Shown here piece by piece: positions 1-8,490 of a stretch of DNA of 64,000 bases. This DNA comes from Ancylobacter oerskovii (GTDB lineage: Bacteria > Pseudomonadota > Alphaproteobacteria > Rhizobiales > Xanthobacteraceae): contig NZ_JAHBGB010000023.1 of the NCBI RefSeq assembly GCF_018390555.1, positions 124,001 to 188,000 of the forward strand, written 5' to 3'. Each line of letters opens with the position of its first letter. The stretch's first letter is position 1. The notes beneath the pieces were generated by a model, which made no database searches, was not told the DNA's origin, and saw nothing but the letters and a program-made list of their open reading frames with translations. The translations under genes and the position numbers were made by a program.

Positions 1-363
1 GGAGCCCTCCATCTCCTCGCGCAGGTCCGGCGGCAGCACGGCGCCGATGCGGGCGAGCGCCCCGAGCGCCGCCTCGGCCAGCCGCCCGTCCGCCCGCCCG
101 GCCACCCAGCGCGAGCCGAGCACCAGCGCCTCGATCTCCTCCGGGGTGAACATCAGCGGCGGCAGCAGGAAACCCGGCCGCAGCACATAGCCGACGCCCG
201 GCTCGCCCTCGATGGTGGCGCCCTGCGCCTGCAGGCTGGCAATGTCGCGATAGAGCGTACGCAGGCTCACCCCGATCTCGCCGGCGAGCGCGCGCCCGCT
301 CACCGGCCGGCGATGGCGGCGCAGCACCTGCAGCAGGTCGAAAAGGCGCTCGGAACGGGACAT
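1..363 (-). CDS. YafY-type HTH transcriptional regulator, 3' part cut off
   Basis: Reading leftwards from an ATG at 363, 121 codons stay open to the window edge, so the C-terminal part is missing. The N-terminus (residues about 4-57) is a winged helix of the HTH_11/DeoR-like type, with the family motif SLRTLYRDIASL in the recognition helix and a GVGYVLRPG wing. A linker with PPLMFTPEEIEAL follows, which in YafY-like proteins leads into the WYL ligand-sensing domain (outside the window). These proteins are usually repressors or activators that sense small ligands. The target cannot be told here; the next gene on the other strand encodes a small secreted protein. Confidence 0.85.
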   Translation of the reverse strand, partial: MSRSERLFDLLQVLRRHRRPVSGRALAGEIGVSLRTLYRDIASLQAQGATIEGEPGVGYVLRPGFLLPPLMFTPEEIEALVLGSRWVAGRADGRLAEAALGALARIGAVLPPDLREEMEGS

Positions 364-455
364 GCCGCATTATAGCCGCGAGACTGCTGACGGATACTGG
401 CAGCAGCGTCGATGCTTCACCGCGCTTTCTTCCGCCTGCCGAACAGGAGACCCCC

Positions 456-854
456 ATGCCTCATCCCGCCGGTGCCGCCCTTCTCGCGCTCGGCCTGTCG
501 CTCGCCGCGGCGGGCGCCGCCTCGGCCGCCCAGCCGGTGGCCGCCGACCCGCTGGTCGGGCGCGTCTGGGTGGAGACGAAGCCGGCGTCCGGCCTGCCCG
601 GCCCGATGCTGGTGTTCCTGCCGGACGGCACCCTCATCATGGATTCCTGCTGGGAGACCTATGCGCTGCGCAAATGGAGCCGCACCGCGCCGGACGCCAT
701 CGCCTGGGACGAGGACGGCGCGACGATCACCGCGAAGGTGGCGTCGGTGTCGCCGGCGCAGCTGGTGCTGAAGGTCGGGGCGGGCAAGGATGTGACGGAA
801 CATCGTTACAGCCTCGCCAAGGTGCCCTATGTCTGCCCGGACATGAAGCGCTAG
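456..854 (+). CDS. Small secreted hypothetical protein
   Basis: A 132-residue protein with a clear Sec signal peptide: hydrophobic residues 5-22, then an Ala-rich cleavage region around ASAAQP. The mature part has the look of a small beta-rich domain, with VGRVWVETKP and LVFLPDGTLIMDSCWETY, and two cysteines (the CWETY region and CPDMKR at the C-terminus) that could form a disulfide. A good Shine-Dalgarno AGGAG sits about 7 nt before the ATG. I do not recognise the family; it vaguely resembles META/heat-shock HslJ-like lipocalin-type domains but the match is not secure. The TAG stop at 852-854 lies inside a 15-nt tandem repeat and the frame continues open to 959 (see findings). Confidence 0.75.
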   Translation: MPHPAGAALLALGLSLAAAGAASAAQPVAADPLVGRVWVETKPASGLPGPMLVFLPDGTLIMDSCWETYALRKWSRTAPDAIAWDEDGATITAKVASVSPAQLVLKVGAGKDVTEHRYSLAKVPYVCPDMKR

Positions 855-898
855 GACATCGTGCGCCGGGACATCGAGCGTCAGGACATTCCGGGCCG
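839..898 (+). repeat. 15-nt tandem repeat (GGACAT units) across a stop codon
   Basis: GGACAT occurs at 839, 854, 869 and 884, exactly 15 nt apart. Between the units the spacers are similar GC-rich 9-mers. In the frame of the preceding gene the units encode D-M/I-x-R-x pentapeptides, and the TAG stop of that gene occupies the fifth codon of the first unit. Confidence 0.8.
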
Positions 899-967
899 GG
901 CCGAACCGGCGACCGGACCGGACGGCAGACGCCCGGCGAAGGATCCGGCCGGGCAGTGAGGCATCAG

Positions 968-1111
968 GTGCAGACACATCTTCGCAAGACCCTTTTCATC
1001 GCCGCGCTGGTGCTGCTGGTGGTCGCGGTGGCCGGCAGCATGGTCATCGCCGTCTCCTCCAGCCGCAGCGCCGGCCCCGCCGAAACAAGCCCGGCCACGC
1101 AGGGCGGCTGA
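968..1111 (+). CDS. Predicted 47-residue single-pass membrane peptide
   Basis: An open frame starting with GTG at 968 encodes about 47 residues: a short basic N-terminus (TLRK-like region, QTHLRK), one strongly hydrophobic helix (residues about 9-29, IAALVLLVVAVAGS), and a polar Ser/Pro/Gly tail. A TGAGG sequence lies about 7 nt upstream and could serve as ribosome binding site. It begins 8 nt after the TGA at 957-959 that would end a readthrough version of the upstream gene, so translational coupling is possible. Orientation of charges suggests an N-in topology. The existence of the gene rests only on the hydrophobic pattern and the SD; function unknown. Confidence 0.4.
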   Translation: MQTHLRKTLFIAALVLLVVAVAGSMVIAVSSSRSAGPAETSPATQGG

Positions 1112-1191
1112 GCCTCCGGCAGACGCGCTGTCGCTTCCCCTTTCCCACGGGAGAGGGAAGTTCCGGTTGGACGCCATCCGGCCCATTTTCC

Positions 1192-1318
1192 GCTCCGCTT
1201 GCCGCGTCTCTTTCTTGCCCTCTCCCCGTTGGGGAGAGGTGGCCCGCGCAGCGGGTCGGTGAGGGGGAACGCGATTGGGAAGCGCAGAAGACCCCTCGCC
1301 CCCTCCCTCTCCATCCGG
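1192..1318. repeat. Dispersed hairpin repeat, family 1, copy A
   Basis: Between the small membrane peptide gene and mmsA the 345-base gap holds a repeat with two hairpins: CCTCTCCCC/GGGGAGAGG (1219-1227 with 1231-1239) and CCCGC/GCGGG (1243-1247 with 1251-1255), followed by GTCGGTGAGGGG. About 50 bases are identical in inverted orientation to copy B at 7110-7150, and the right half matches copy C near 30556-30620. No coding function is apparent. Confidence 0.8.
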
Positions 1319-1386
1319 GAATGCCCCTCCGTCCGAGGGCGTCGTCCATCCCCCCGGTCGCCGGTCCATCGGCGCTCTCAAACGAA

Positions 1387-1411
1387 AATGCCCGGCTCAT
1401 CGCCGGGCATT
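1387..1411 (-). terminator. Rho-independent terminator of mmsA
   Basis: A perfect 10-bp stem (1387-1396 with 1402-1411; arm GCCGGGCATT) with a 5-base loop. Read on the minus strand it is followed by a T-rich stretch (TTCGTTT). It lies about 45 bases past the mmsA stop. Confidence 0.8.
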
Positions 1412-1456
1412 CGCATTCGTTAGCCGGATTCGGACCGGGCTTTTCGCCGGCTCGGC

Positions 1457-2950
<1,494 letters not shown>

Positions 2951-3012
2951 GGGGTCCTCCTTGGGAGCTTGCCGCGAAAATTCAGTTGCTGGGCGAATCC
3001 CGCCTGCCTGCC

Positions 3013-3100
3013 GTCACGGCCGGGCCCGACCCGGCCATCCACGCCTTCGGCCGGGTGCTCGCTGGCGGGTGGATCCCCGGGTCAAGCCCGGGGGGATGAG
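3013..3100. repeat. Dispersed palindromic repeat, family 2, copy A
   Basis: In the 280-base mmsA/lysR gap lies a GC-rich element with the pattern GGCCGGG...CCCGGCCATCCACG, a short spacer and an inverted GGTGGATCCCCGGGTC. The same pattern (CCGGGCATCCACG ... CGTGGATGGCCGGG) recurs at 30721-30808. Elements of this look are common between genes in alphaproteobacteria and resemble REP-type sequences. Confidence 0.6.
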
Positions 3101-3148
3101 GGAAGAAGGCCTTCGCGGGATAGCCGCCCAGATATCGTGTCGCCGCCT

Positions 3149-3208
3149 GTTGTGCTTGCGAAATCAGATCAACTCAACGACCATGCTTCCGCATCCGTTG
3201 TGCGAAAT
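3149..3208. promoter_or_regulatory. Direct repeat in mmsA/lysR control region
   Basis: GTTGTGC...GCGAAAT occurs at 3149-3164 and, with three bases fewer, as GTTGTGCGAAAT at 3197-3208, 48 bases apart. The second copy is 22 bases before the LysR start. Repeats in such a divergent region are candidate sites for the LysR protein, but no classic T-N11-A dyad stands out, so this is a guess. Confidence 0.3.
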
Positions 3209-3230
3209 TTCCATAAGCCGGGCGGGAACC

Positions 3231-4169
3231 ATGGATTGGGATCATCTGCGGGTCTTCCTCGCCGTGGCGCGCGCCGGGCAGATGCTGGCGGCGGCGCGCC
3301 AGCTCGGGCTCGACCACGCCACCGTCGGCCGGCGCATCGGCGCGCTGGAGGCCGGGCTGGGGGCGAAGCTGATCGAGCGGCGCACCACCGGCAGCGCCCT
3401 CACCCCCGCCGGCGAGCGGCTGCTTGAACATGCCGAGCGGATCGAGACGGAGCTGCTGCAGGCGCAGTCGGCGCTCGGCAACGCCAATCTGGCGCTCTCC
3501 GGCACGGTCCGCATCGGCGCGCCGGACGGGTTCGGCGTCTATTTCCTCGCCCCCCGGCTGGGTGAGCTCGCCGAGCGCTATCCCGGGCTCACCATCCAGC
3601 TCGCCCCGCTGCCGAGGAGCTTCTCGCTGCCCAAGCGCGAGGTCGACATCGCGGTGACGCTCCAGAGACCGCATGAGGGGCGGCTGGTCGCGCGCAAGCT
3701 CACCGATTACAGCCTCGGCATCTACGCCTCGTCGGACTATCTCGCCCGCACTGGCCCCATCGTCCACCTCACCGGTCTCGCCGGCCGCGCTCTCGTCACC
3801 TATGTCGAGGACCTCGTCTACTCGCCGGCGCTCGATTATTTCGAGACCTTCCGCGGCATCGAGGCGCGGCGCATCGAATGCGCCAGCGTGGTCGGCCAGC
3901 TGGAGGCGGTGCGCGCCGGCGCCGGGGTCGGCATCCTCCACGATTATGCGGCGCAGCGGCACCCGGATCTGGTCAAGCTATTGCCGGAGCACAGCTTTCG
4001 CCGTTCCTACTGGCTGGTGACCCATGCCGATGTGCATGAGTTGCGCCGCATCCGCGAGGTGGAGAGCTTCATCGTCGAGGCGGTACGCGGCGCCCGGGCC
4101 GGCTTCGTCGCCGAGACGGCGGCAAGCTCTTCCAGTTCGAGTTCTTCCGGCTCAAGCCCTTCTAGCTGA
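3231..4169 (+). CDS. LysR-family transcriptional regulator
   Basis: 312 residues from the ATG at 3231 (MDWDHLRVFLAVARAG). The winged helix-turn-helix occupies residues 1-60, with AARQLGLDHATVGRRIGALE as the DNA-reading helix region and LTPAGERLL ending the domain. The periplasmic-binding-like effector domain follows (about 90-295). The typical LysR start MDWDxLRxFLxVARAG and the DHATVGRR motif match a rhizobial subgroup often found next to mmsA. It lies divergent from mmsA, so control of that gene is the natural inference. The last 16 residues are almost all serine, an unusual low-complexity tail, and its stop overlaps the end of galM by 8 bases. Confidence 0.9.
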   Translation: MDWDHLRVFLAVARAGQMLAAARQLGLDHATVGRRIGALEAGLGAKLIERRTTGSALTPAGERLLEHAERIETELLQAQSALGNANLALSGTVRIGAPDGFGVYFLAPRLGELAERYPGLTIQLAPLPRSFSLPKREVDIAVTLQRPHEGRLVARKLTDYSLGIYASSDYLARTGPIVHLTGLAGRALVTYVEDLVYSPALDYFETFRGIEARRIECASVVGQLEAVRAGAGVGILHDYAAQRHPDLVKLLPEHSFRRSYWLVTHADVHELRRIREVESFIVEAVRGARAGFVAETAASSSSSSSSGSSPSS

Positions 4170-5175
4170 AGCGATATTCCGTCACCTGCCGGTACAGCTC
4201 GCCCGGCCGCAGCCAGGGCGAGGGGAAGCCGGGGTGGTTCACCGCATCGGGGAAATTCTGTGCTTCGAGGCAAATTCCCGCGTGCTTGCCGTGGGTTAGC
4301 CCATCCAGCCCCTTGTCGGTCTCCGCCAGCATCGAGGCGTCGTAGAGCTGCAGCCCCGGCTCGGTGGTCCAGACCTCGAGCGTCCGCCCGTTGCGGGGGC
4401 AGGCCACGCGCGCGGCGAAGCGCAACTCGCCAAGTGGTTGATCCAGAACGAAATTAATGTCGTAGGTGATGCCGCTGTCGCCAAGGCGGCGGGGGCGGCG
4501 CAGATCATATCCCGTCCCCTCGACCGCGGCGATTTCCCCGGTCGGCACCTTCAGCGCGTCGAGCGGCGTGTAGCCGCTGGCGGCGATCTCCGCCGTCCAT
4601 TCATGCGAGGAGTGGCCGGGATCGAGGGTGAAATAGGAATGGTGCGCGAGGTTCACCGGTGTCGTCGCATCGGTGCGTGCCTCCATCTCCACCCGCAGCA
4701 CGCCGGGGGACAGCAGCCGGTAAGTCGATGAAAGATCGAGCTTTCCCGGATAGCCTTCCTCGCCGTCCGCCGCGGTGCGCGTGAAGGTGACGCTGTCCGC
4801 TTCCACCGCCGCGATCTTCCACGGCCGGTGCGAGAAGCCGCGCGCGCCGCCGTGCAGATGGGTGACGCCGCGCTCGTTGCGCGCCAGTTCGTAGGTCTTC
4901 CCCTCCAACGTGAAGCGCCCGCCGCCGATGCGGTTCGCCACCCGCCCGCAGGTGGCGCCGAGATAGGAAGGGTTGGCGAGGTAACTGTCGAGATCGGTGA
5001 AGCCGAGCGCCCCGCGATGCAGGCCGCCATCCGGCCCCGGCACGATCAGGTCGCGCAGCGTCGCGCCCCAGCTCAGCACGCGGGCGCGCGCGCCGGAGGC
5101 CGCGGCGAGCGTGACTTCATGGAGTTCCTCGCCCTCGAACTGGCCGATGCCGGCGACATTGTCGGGAAAATGCAT
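4162..5175 (-). CDS. galM: Aldose 1-epimerase (mutarotase)
   Basis: 337 residues, full length for the GalM family. The enzyme interconverts alpha and beta anomers of hexoses in the cytoplasm. Family marks are the N-terminal SWGATLRDLIVP, the substrate-binding CGRVANRIGGGRF (about 76-88), THLHGG (about 105-110), the catalytic-base-containing NLAHHSYFTLD (about 175-185) and the C-terminal GICLEAQNFPDAVNHP with the catalytic Glu. It converges with the LysR gene (8-base overlap) and lies 14 bases after the stop of the upstream GntR gene on the same strand, so the two may be co-transcribed. Confidence 0.92.
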   Translation of the reverse strand: MHFPDNVAGIGQFEGEELHEVTLAAASGARARVLSWGATLRDLIVPGPDGGLHRGALGFTDLDSYLANPSYLGATCGRVANRIGGGRFTLEGKTYELARNERGVTHLHGGARGFSHRPWKIAAVEADSVTFTRTAADGEEGYPGKLDLSSTYRLLSPGVLRVEMEARTDATTPVNLAHHSYFTLDPGHSSHEWTAEIAASGYTPLDALKVPTGEIAAVEGTGYDLRRPRRLGDSGITYDINFVLDQPLGELRFAARVACPRNGRTLEVWTTEPGLQLYDASMLAETDKGLDGLTHGKHAGICLEAQNFPDAVNHPGFPSPWLRPGELYRQVTEYRFS

Positions 5176-5189
5176 GGCTCGGGATTCCT

Positions 5190-5867
5190 CTAGACGTTTT
5201 CCGGTGCGCGGGTGCGGTTGAGAAAGGCGACCAGCGAATCGGCGGCGCCCAGAATGTGCTCGCAGGTGAGCTGTGCCGCCGCCTCGGCATCGCCGGCGAT
5301 GCAGGCGTCGAGAATGGCCTGATGCTCGCGCCGCGCCCGCGCCATGCCGTCGGTGAGCACCAGCTGCGCCCGCAAATAGCGGTCGACGCGGTCGAGCGCG
5401 GTCGAGATGGTCTGCAGGTAATAGGGCCGGCCGGCCGGCTCGTAGAGGCTGTAATGGAAACGCCGGTTGAGATCGCCCCAGCGCGAGGAATCCGGCTCGG
5501 TAGCGAAGCCGTGGGCGAATTGCTTGGCGCGATCAAGGGCTTCCGGGGACATGCGCGCAATGGAATGACGCAGGATCTCCGATTCCAGGAGGGCCCGGAA
5601 TTCGAACACCTCGCGGATTTCCTCGATGGACAGCGTCGTCACCACCGCGCCCCGGTAGCGCTGGGTGGAGACGAGGCCCTGTTCTTCCAGGCGCGTGAGG
5701 GCTTCCCGCACCGGGATGCGGCTGACGTTGAACATGCGGGCGATATGATCCTGGCGCAGCACCTGGCCTTCGGAGATGTCGCCCTTGGCGATCGCCTCGC
5801 GCAGGGCGTCGAAGATCACGTCGGCGGGCGACGGCATCTGGGCGATGTCGGTAGCCTTCACTTTCAC
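5190..5867 (-). CDS. GntR-family (FCD subfamily) transcriptional regulator
   Basis: 225 residues. The N-terminal winged helix (about 12-75) contains FNVSRIPVREALTRLEEQGLV, the classic GntR recognition segment, and the C-terminal all-helical FCD domain (about 85-210) has the FEFRALLES helix and the metal/ligand histidines in NRRFHYSLY and EHQAIL. FCD regulators bind organic acids or amino-acid breakdown products and are usually repressors. It lies divergent from the hydroxyproline operon at 6047-10549 with a shared 179-base control region holding a palindrome, so it most likely represses that operon in the absence of a hydroxyproline-derived inducer. Confidence 0.92.
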   Translation of the reverse strand: MKVKATDIAQMPSPADVIFDALREAIAKGDISEGQVLRQDHIARMFNVSRIPVREALTRLEEQGLVSTQRYRGAVVTTLSIEEIREVFEFRALLESEILRHSIARMSPEALDRAKQFAHGFATEPDSSRWGDLNRRFHYSLYEPAGRPYYLQTISTALDRVDRYLRAQLVLTDGMARARREHQAILDACIAGDAEAAAQLTCEHILGAADSLVAFLNRTRAPENV

Positions 5868-5979
5868 CTGTCGCCGCCTCCCGCGCTCCTGTCACCGCTC
5901 TACCCGTCCGCCGGCCGGCCGGCAATCCGGTGACTTCTGGCCGGCCTGCCCAATATCCCCGCAGAGTGGTCACAAAAAG

Positions 5980-6000
5980 CATATTGCATATTGGATCCAA
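5980..6000. promoter_or_regulatory. Putative GntR operator of the hydroxyproline operon
   Basis: A perfect 10-bp palindrome TTGGATCCAA (5991-6000) overlaps a tandem direct repeat of CATATTG (5980-5986 and 5987-5993). AT-rich palindromes of the form TTGNATNCAA are typical sites of FCD-type GntR proteins. It lies 47 bases before the first operon gene, where bound repressor would block transcription. Confidence 0.5.
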
Positions 6001-6046
6001 AAATTGGAAGCTCGCCGTCACCCTATTTCCGACCGGAGTTCCGCCC

Positions 6047-6943
6047 ATGTGGTCTGGCATCCTGCCCGCCGTCACTGCCAAGTTCACCGCCGACGACACG
6101 CTCGACATCAAGGAGATGGAGAAGAGCTTCGCCTGGCAGATCGCGTCCGGCGTCGACGGACTCATCGTCAACGGCTCGCTCGGCGAGGGCCCGATGCTCT
6201 CCCATGACGAGCGGCTCGACGTGCTGCATGTGGCCAAGAGCGTCGCCGGCGGCCGCCCGGTGCTGATGACCATCGCCGATGCCGCCACCCGCGACTGCGC
6301 CAGCCTCGCCGAGCGCGCCGCCAAGGCGGGCGCCACCGGCGTGATGGTGGTGCCGAGCCTCGTCTACCACACCAATCCGAAGGAAACGGTGGCCACCCTC
6401 TCCACCGTCGCCGCCGCCGCCGACCTGCCGGTGATGATCTATTCCAACCGCGTCGCCTACCGGGTCGACGTGACGCTGGAGATCATGGAGGCGCTCGCCG
6501 CCGACAAGCGCTTCGTGGCGATCAAGGAATCCTCCGACGACATCCGCCGCACCACCGAGATCATCAATCGCTTCGGGGATCGCTACGACGTGTTCACCGG
6601 CGTCGACAACCTCGCCTTCGAGGCGCTGGCCGCCGGCGCGGTGGGCTGGGTCGCCGGTCTCGTGGTCGCCTTCCCGGAGGAGACGGTCGCCATCTACCAG
6701 CTGATGAAGGCCAAGCGCTACGAGGAGGCGCTCGCCATCTACCGCTGGTTCCGCCCGCTGCTCGATCTCGATGTCTCGACCTATCTGGTGCAGAATCTGA
6801 AGCTGGTCGAGGCGCTGGTCACCGGCACCACCGAGCGGGTGCGCGCGCCGCGGCAGCCGCTGGAAGGCGCGCAGCGCGCCCATGTGGAGAAGCTGGTCGC
6901 CGAGGCGCTCGCCCGGCGCCCGCTGCTCGCCAAGGCGGCGTGA
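6047..6943 (+). CDS. Dihydrodipicolinate synthase-family protein, probable 1-pyrroline-4-hydroxy-2-carboxylate deaminase
   Basis: 298 residues, a (beta/alpha)8 barrel of the DapA/NAL family. The Schiff-base lysine is Lys160 in FVAIKESS, and NGSLGEGPMLS (42-52) replaces the GTTGE motif of true DapA. The usual DapA tyrosine motif is altered (IYSNRVAYRVDV), so it is not a lysine-pathway enzyme. In hydroxyproline catabolism a family member deaminates 1-pyrroline-4-hydroxy-2-carboxylate to 2-oxoglutarate semialdehyde, and the three following genes encode the other steps. The ATG at 6047 has GGAG about 9 nt upstream. It is the first gene of the GntR-controlled operon; a repeat of about 200 bases separates it from the next gene. 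Confidence 0.82.
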   Translation: MWSGILPAVTAKFTADDTLDIKEMEKSFAWQIASGVDGLIVNGSLGEGPMLSHDERLDVLHVAKSVAGGRPVLMTIADAATRDCASLAERAAKAGATGVMVVPSLVYHTNPKETVATLSTVAAAADLPVMIYSNRVAYRVDVTLEIMEALAADKRFVAIKESSDDIRRTTEIINRFGDRYDVFTGVDNLAFEALAAGAVGWVAGLVVAFPEETVAIYQLMKAKRYEEALAIYRWFRPLLDLDVSTYLVQNLKLVEALVTGTTERVRAPRQPLEGAQRAHVEKLVAEALARRPLLAKAA

Positions 6944-6959
6944 GGGCTGGCGGCTACTG

Positions 6960-7172
6960 AAGCCGAGCGACAAAGCTCCCTCTCCCCGCACCGAACTCGG
7001 CTGCTGCCGGGTTCGGCATTCCATAAGGTCAAAATCGGAGACATCCGATTTTGACGGAGAGGGATGGGGTGAGGGGTCTTCTTCGCTCCCCGATCGCCAG
7101 AGCCCCTCACCGACCCGCTGCGCGGGCCACCTCTCCCCAACGGGGAGAGGATAAGAAAGAGGCAAGGCCATC
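6960..7172. repeat. Dispersed hairpin repeat, family 1, copy B
   Basis: This long copy fills most of the 289-base gap inside the hydroxyproline operon. It has three or four hairpins: AACTCGGC/GCCGGGTT (about 6992-7012), TCAAAATCGG/CCGATTTTGA (7029-7038 with 7045-7054), CCCGC/GCGGG (about 7115-7127) and CCTCTCCCC/GGGGAGAGG (about 7130-7150). The left half matches copy C in the same direction; the right half is the inverse of copy A. It should be transcribed with the operon. Confidence 0.85.
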
Positions 7173-7232
7173 TCCTGCCGATGTCGGCAAATCCGACGCC
7201 GGACGCGCGAAACCATGAGAACACAGGGCATC

Positions 7233-8471
7233 ATGAGCGACGAGGTGGTGATCGTCGGGGCCGGCATCGTCGGCCTCGCCATCGCCTTCCATCTGCAGGG
7301 CGAGGGGCGCCGGGTGCGCCTGATCGAGCGCGGCGGGGTGGCGGAGGGGGCCAGCCGCGGCAATGCCGGCGCCTTCGCCTTCACCGACATCCTGCCGCTC
7401 GCCTCGCCGGGCATCCTGCGCAAGGCACCGAAATGGCTGCTCGATCCCCTGGGACCGCTCGCCATCCCGCCCGCCTATCTGCCCAGCATCGTGCCGTGGC
7501 TCCTCCGTTTCTGGCGGGCGAGCCGGCCGGACCGCTACCGCGGCAGCCTCGTGGTGCAGGGCGAATTGATGCGCGTCGCCGCCGCCGCGATGGAAGCGAT
7601 GGTGCGGGGGGCGGGGCTGTCGCATCGGGTCCGCGCCGACGGCAATCTCCAGCTCTATGAGAGCGAGGCCGAGCTGGCCGCCGCGCAGCACGGCTGGGAT
7701 CAGCGCGCCCGCGCCGGCATCGTCTTCGAGCATGTGCGCGGCGCCCGGCTCGCCGAGCTCCAGCCCGGCCTCGCGCCGCGCTTCGTCGCCGGCACCTTCA
7801 CCCCGCACTGGAAGACGGTCGACGATCCCTATCATTTCGCGCTCGCCCTGTTCGAGGCGGTGATGGCCCGCGGCGGCGCGATCACCCATGGCGAGGTTGC
7901 CGCGCTCGTGCCGACCGAGACCGGGGTGCGGGTGAGCCTTCGCGACGGCACCCGGCTCGATGCCGGGCAGGCGGTCATCGCCGGCGGCGCCTGGTCGCGC
8001 CCGCTGGCCGCCGGGCTCGGCGACGCCATCCCTTTGGAGACCGAGCGTGGCTACAACACCACTTTGCCCCCCGGCGCCTTCGACCTCAGGCGCCAGCTCA
8101 CTTTCGGCGGTCATGGCTTCGTGGTGACGCCGCTGGTGACCGGCATTCGCGTCGGCGGCGCGGTCGAGCTCGGCGGGCTGAAGCGGCCGCCCAATTTCAA
8201 GCGCTCCGAGGCGATGCTGGCGAAGGCGGCGGCCTTCCTGCCCGGTCTTCGGACCGGCGGCGGCACGCAATGGATGGGTTTCCGCCCCTCGCTACCGGAT
8301 TCGCTGCCGGTGATCGGCGCCTCGAAGGCGAGCGAGCGCATCGTCTACGCCTTCGGCCACGGCCATCTCGGCCTGACCCAGAGCGCCGGCACCGGGCGGA
8401 TCGTTGCCGATCTCATCATGGGGCGCCGGCCGCCGCTCGACCTCGCCCCGCTTCGGGCGGACCGCTTCTAA
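7233..8471 (+). CDS. FAD-dependent D-amino-acid (D-hydroxyproline) dehydrogenase
   Basis: About 412 residues if the second ATG (7233, giving MSDEVVIVGAG) is the start; an in-frame ATG at 7215 would add six residues and neither has a strong SD. The DAO-fold flavoprotein starts with the Rossmann motif VVIVGAGIVGLAIAFHL and ends with the second FAD contact YAFGHGHLGLTQSAGTG. Between them GFRPSLPDSLPVIG is typical of DadA/HypO-like dehydrogenases. Given the neighbours, it probably oxidises cis-4-hydroxy-D-proline to 1-pyrroline-4-hydroxy-2-carboxylate, feeding the deaminase encoded upstream. Substrate is inferred from context; a general D-amino-acid dehydrogenase is the alternative. Confidence 0.85.
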   Translation: MSDEVVIVGAGIVGLAIAFHLQGEGRRVRLIERGGVAEGASRGNAGAFAFTDILPLASPGILRKAPKWLLDPLGPLAIPPAYLPSIVPWLLRFWRASRPDRYRGSLVVQGELMRVAAAAMEAMVRGAGLSHRVRADGNLQLYESEAELAAAQHGWDQRARAGIVFEHVRGARLAELQPGLAPRFVAGTFTPHWKTVDDPYHFALALFEAVMARGGAITHGEVAALVPTETGVRVSLRDGTRLDAGQAVIAGGAWSRPLAAGLGDAIPLETERGYNTTLPPGAFDLRRQLTFGGHGFVVTPLVTGIRVGGAVELGGLKRPPNFKRSEAMLAKAAAFLPGLRTGGGTQWMGFRPSLPDSLPVIGASKASERIVYAFGHGHLGLTQSAGTGRIVADLIMGRRPPLDLAPLRADRF

Positions 8472-8490
8472 CCCTCACGAGTGCACGATC

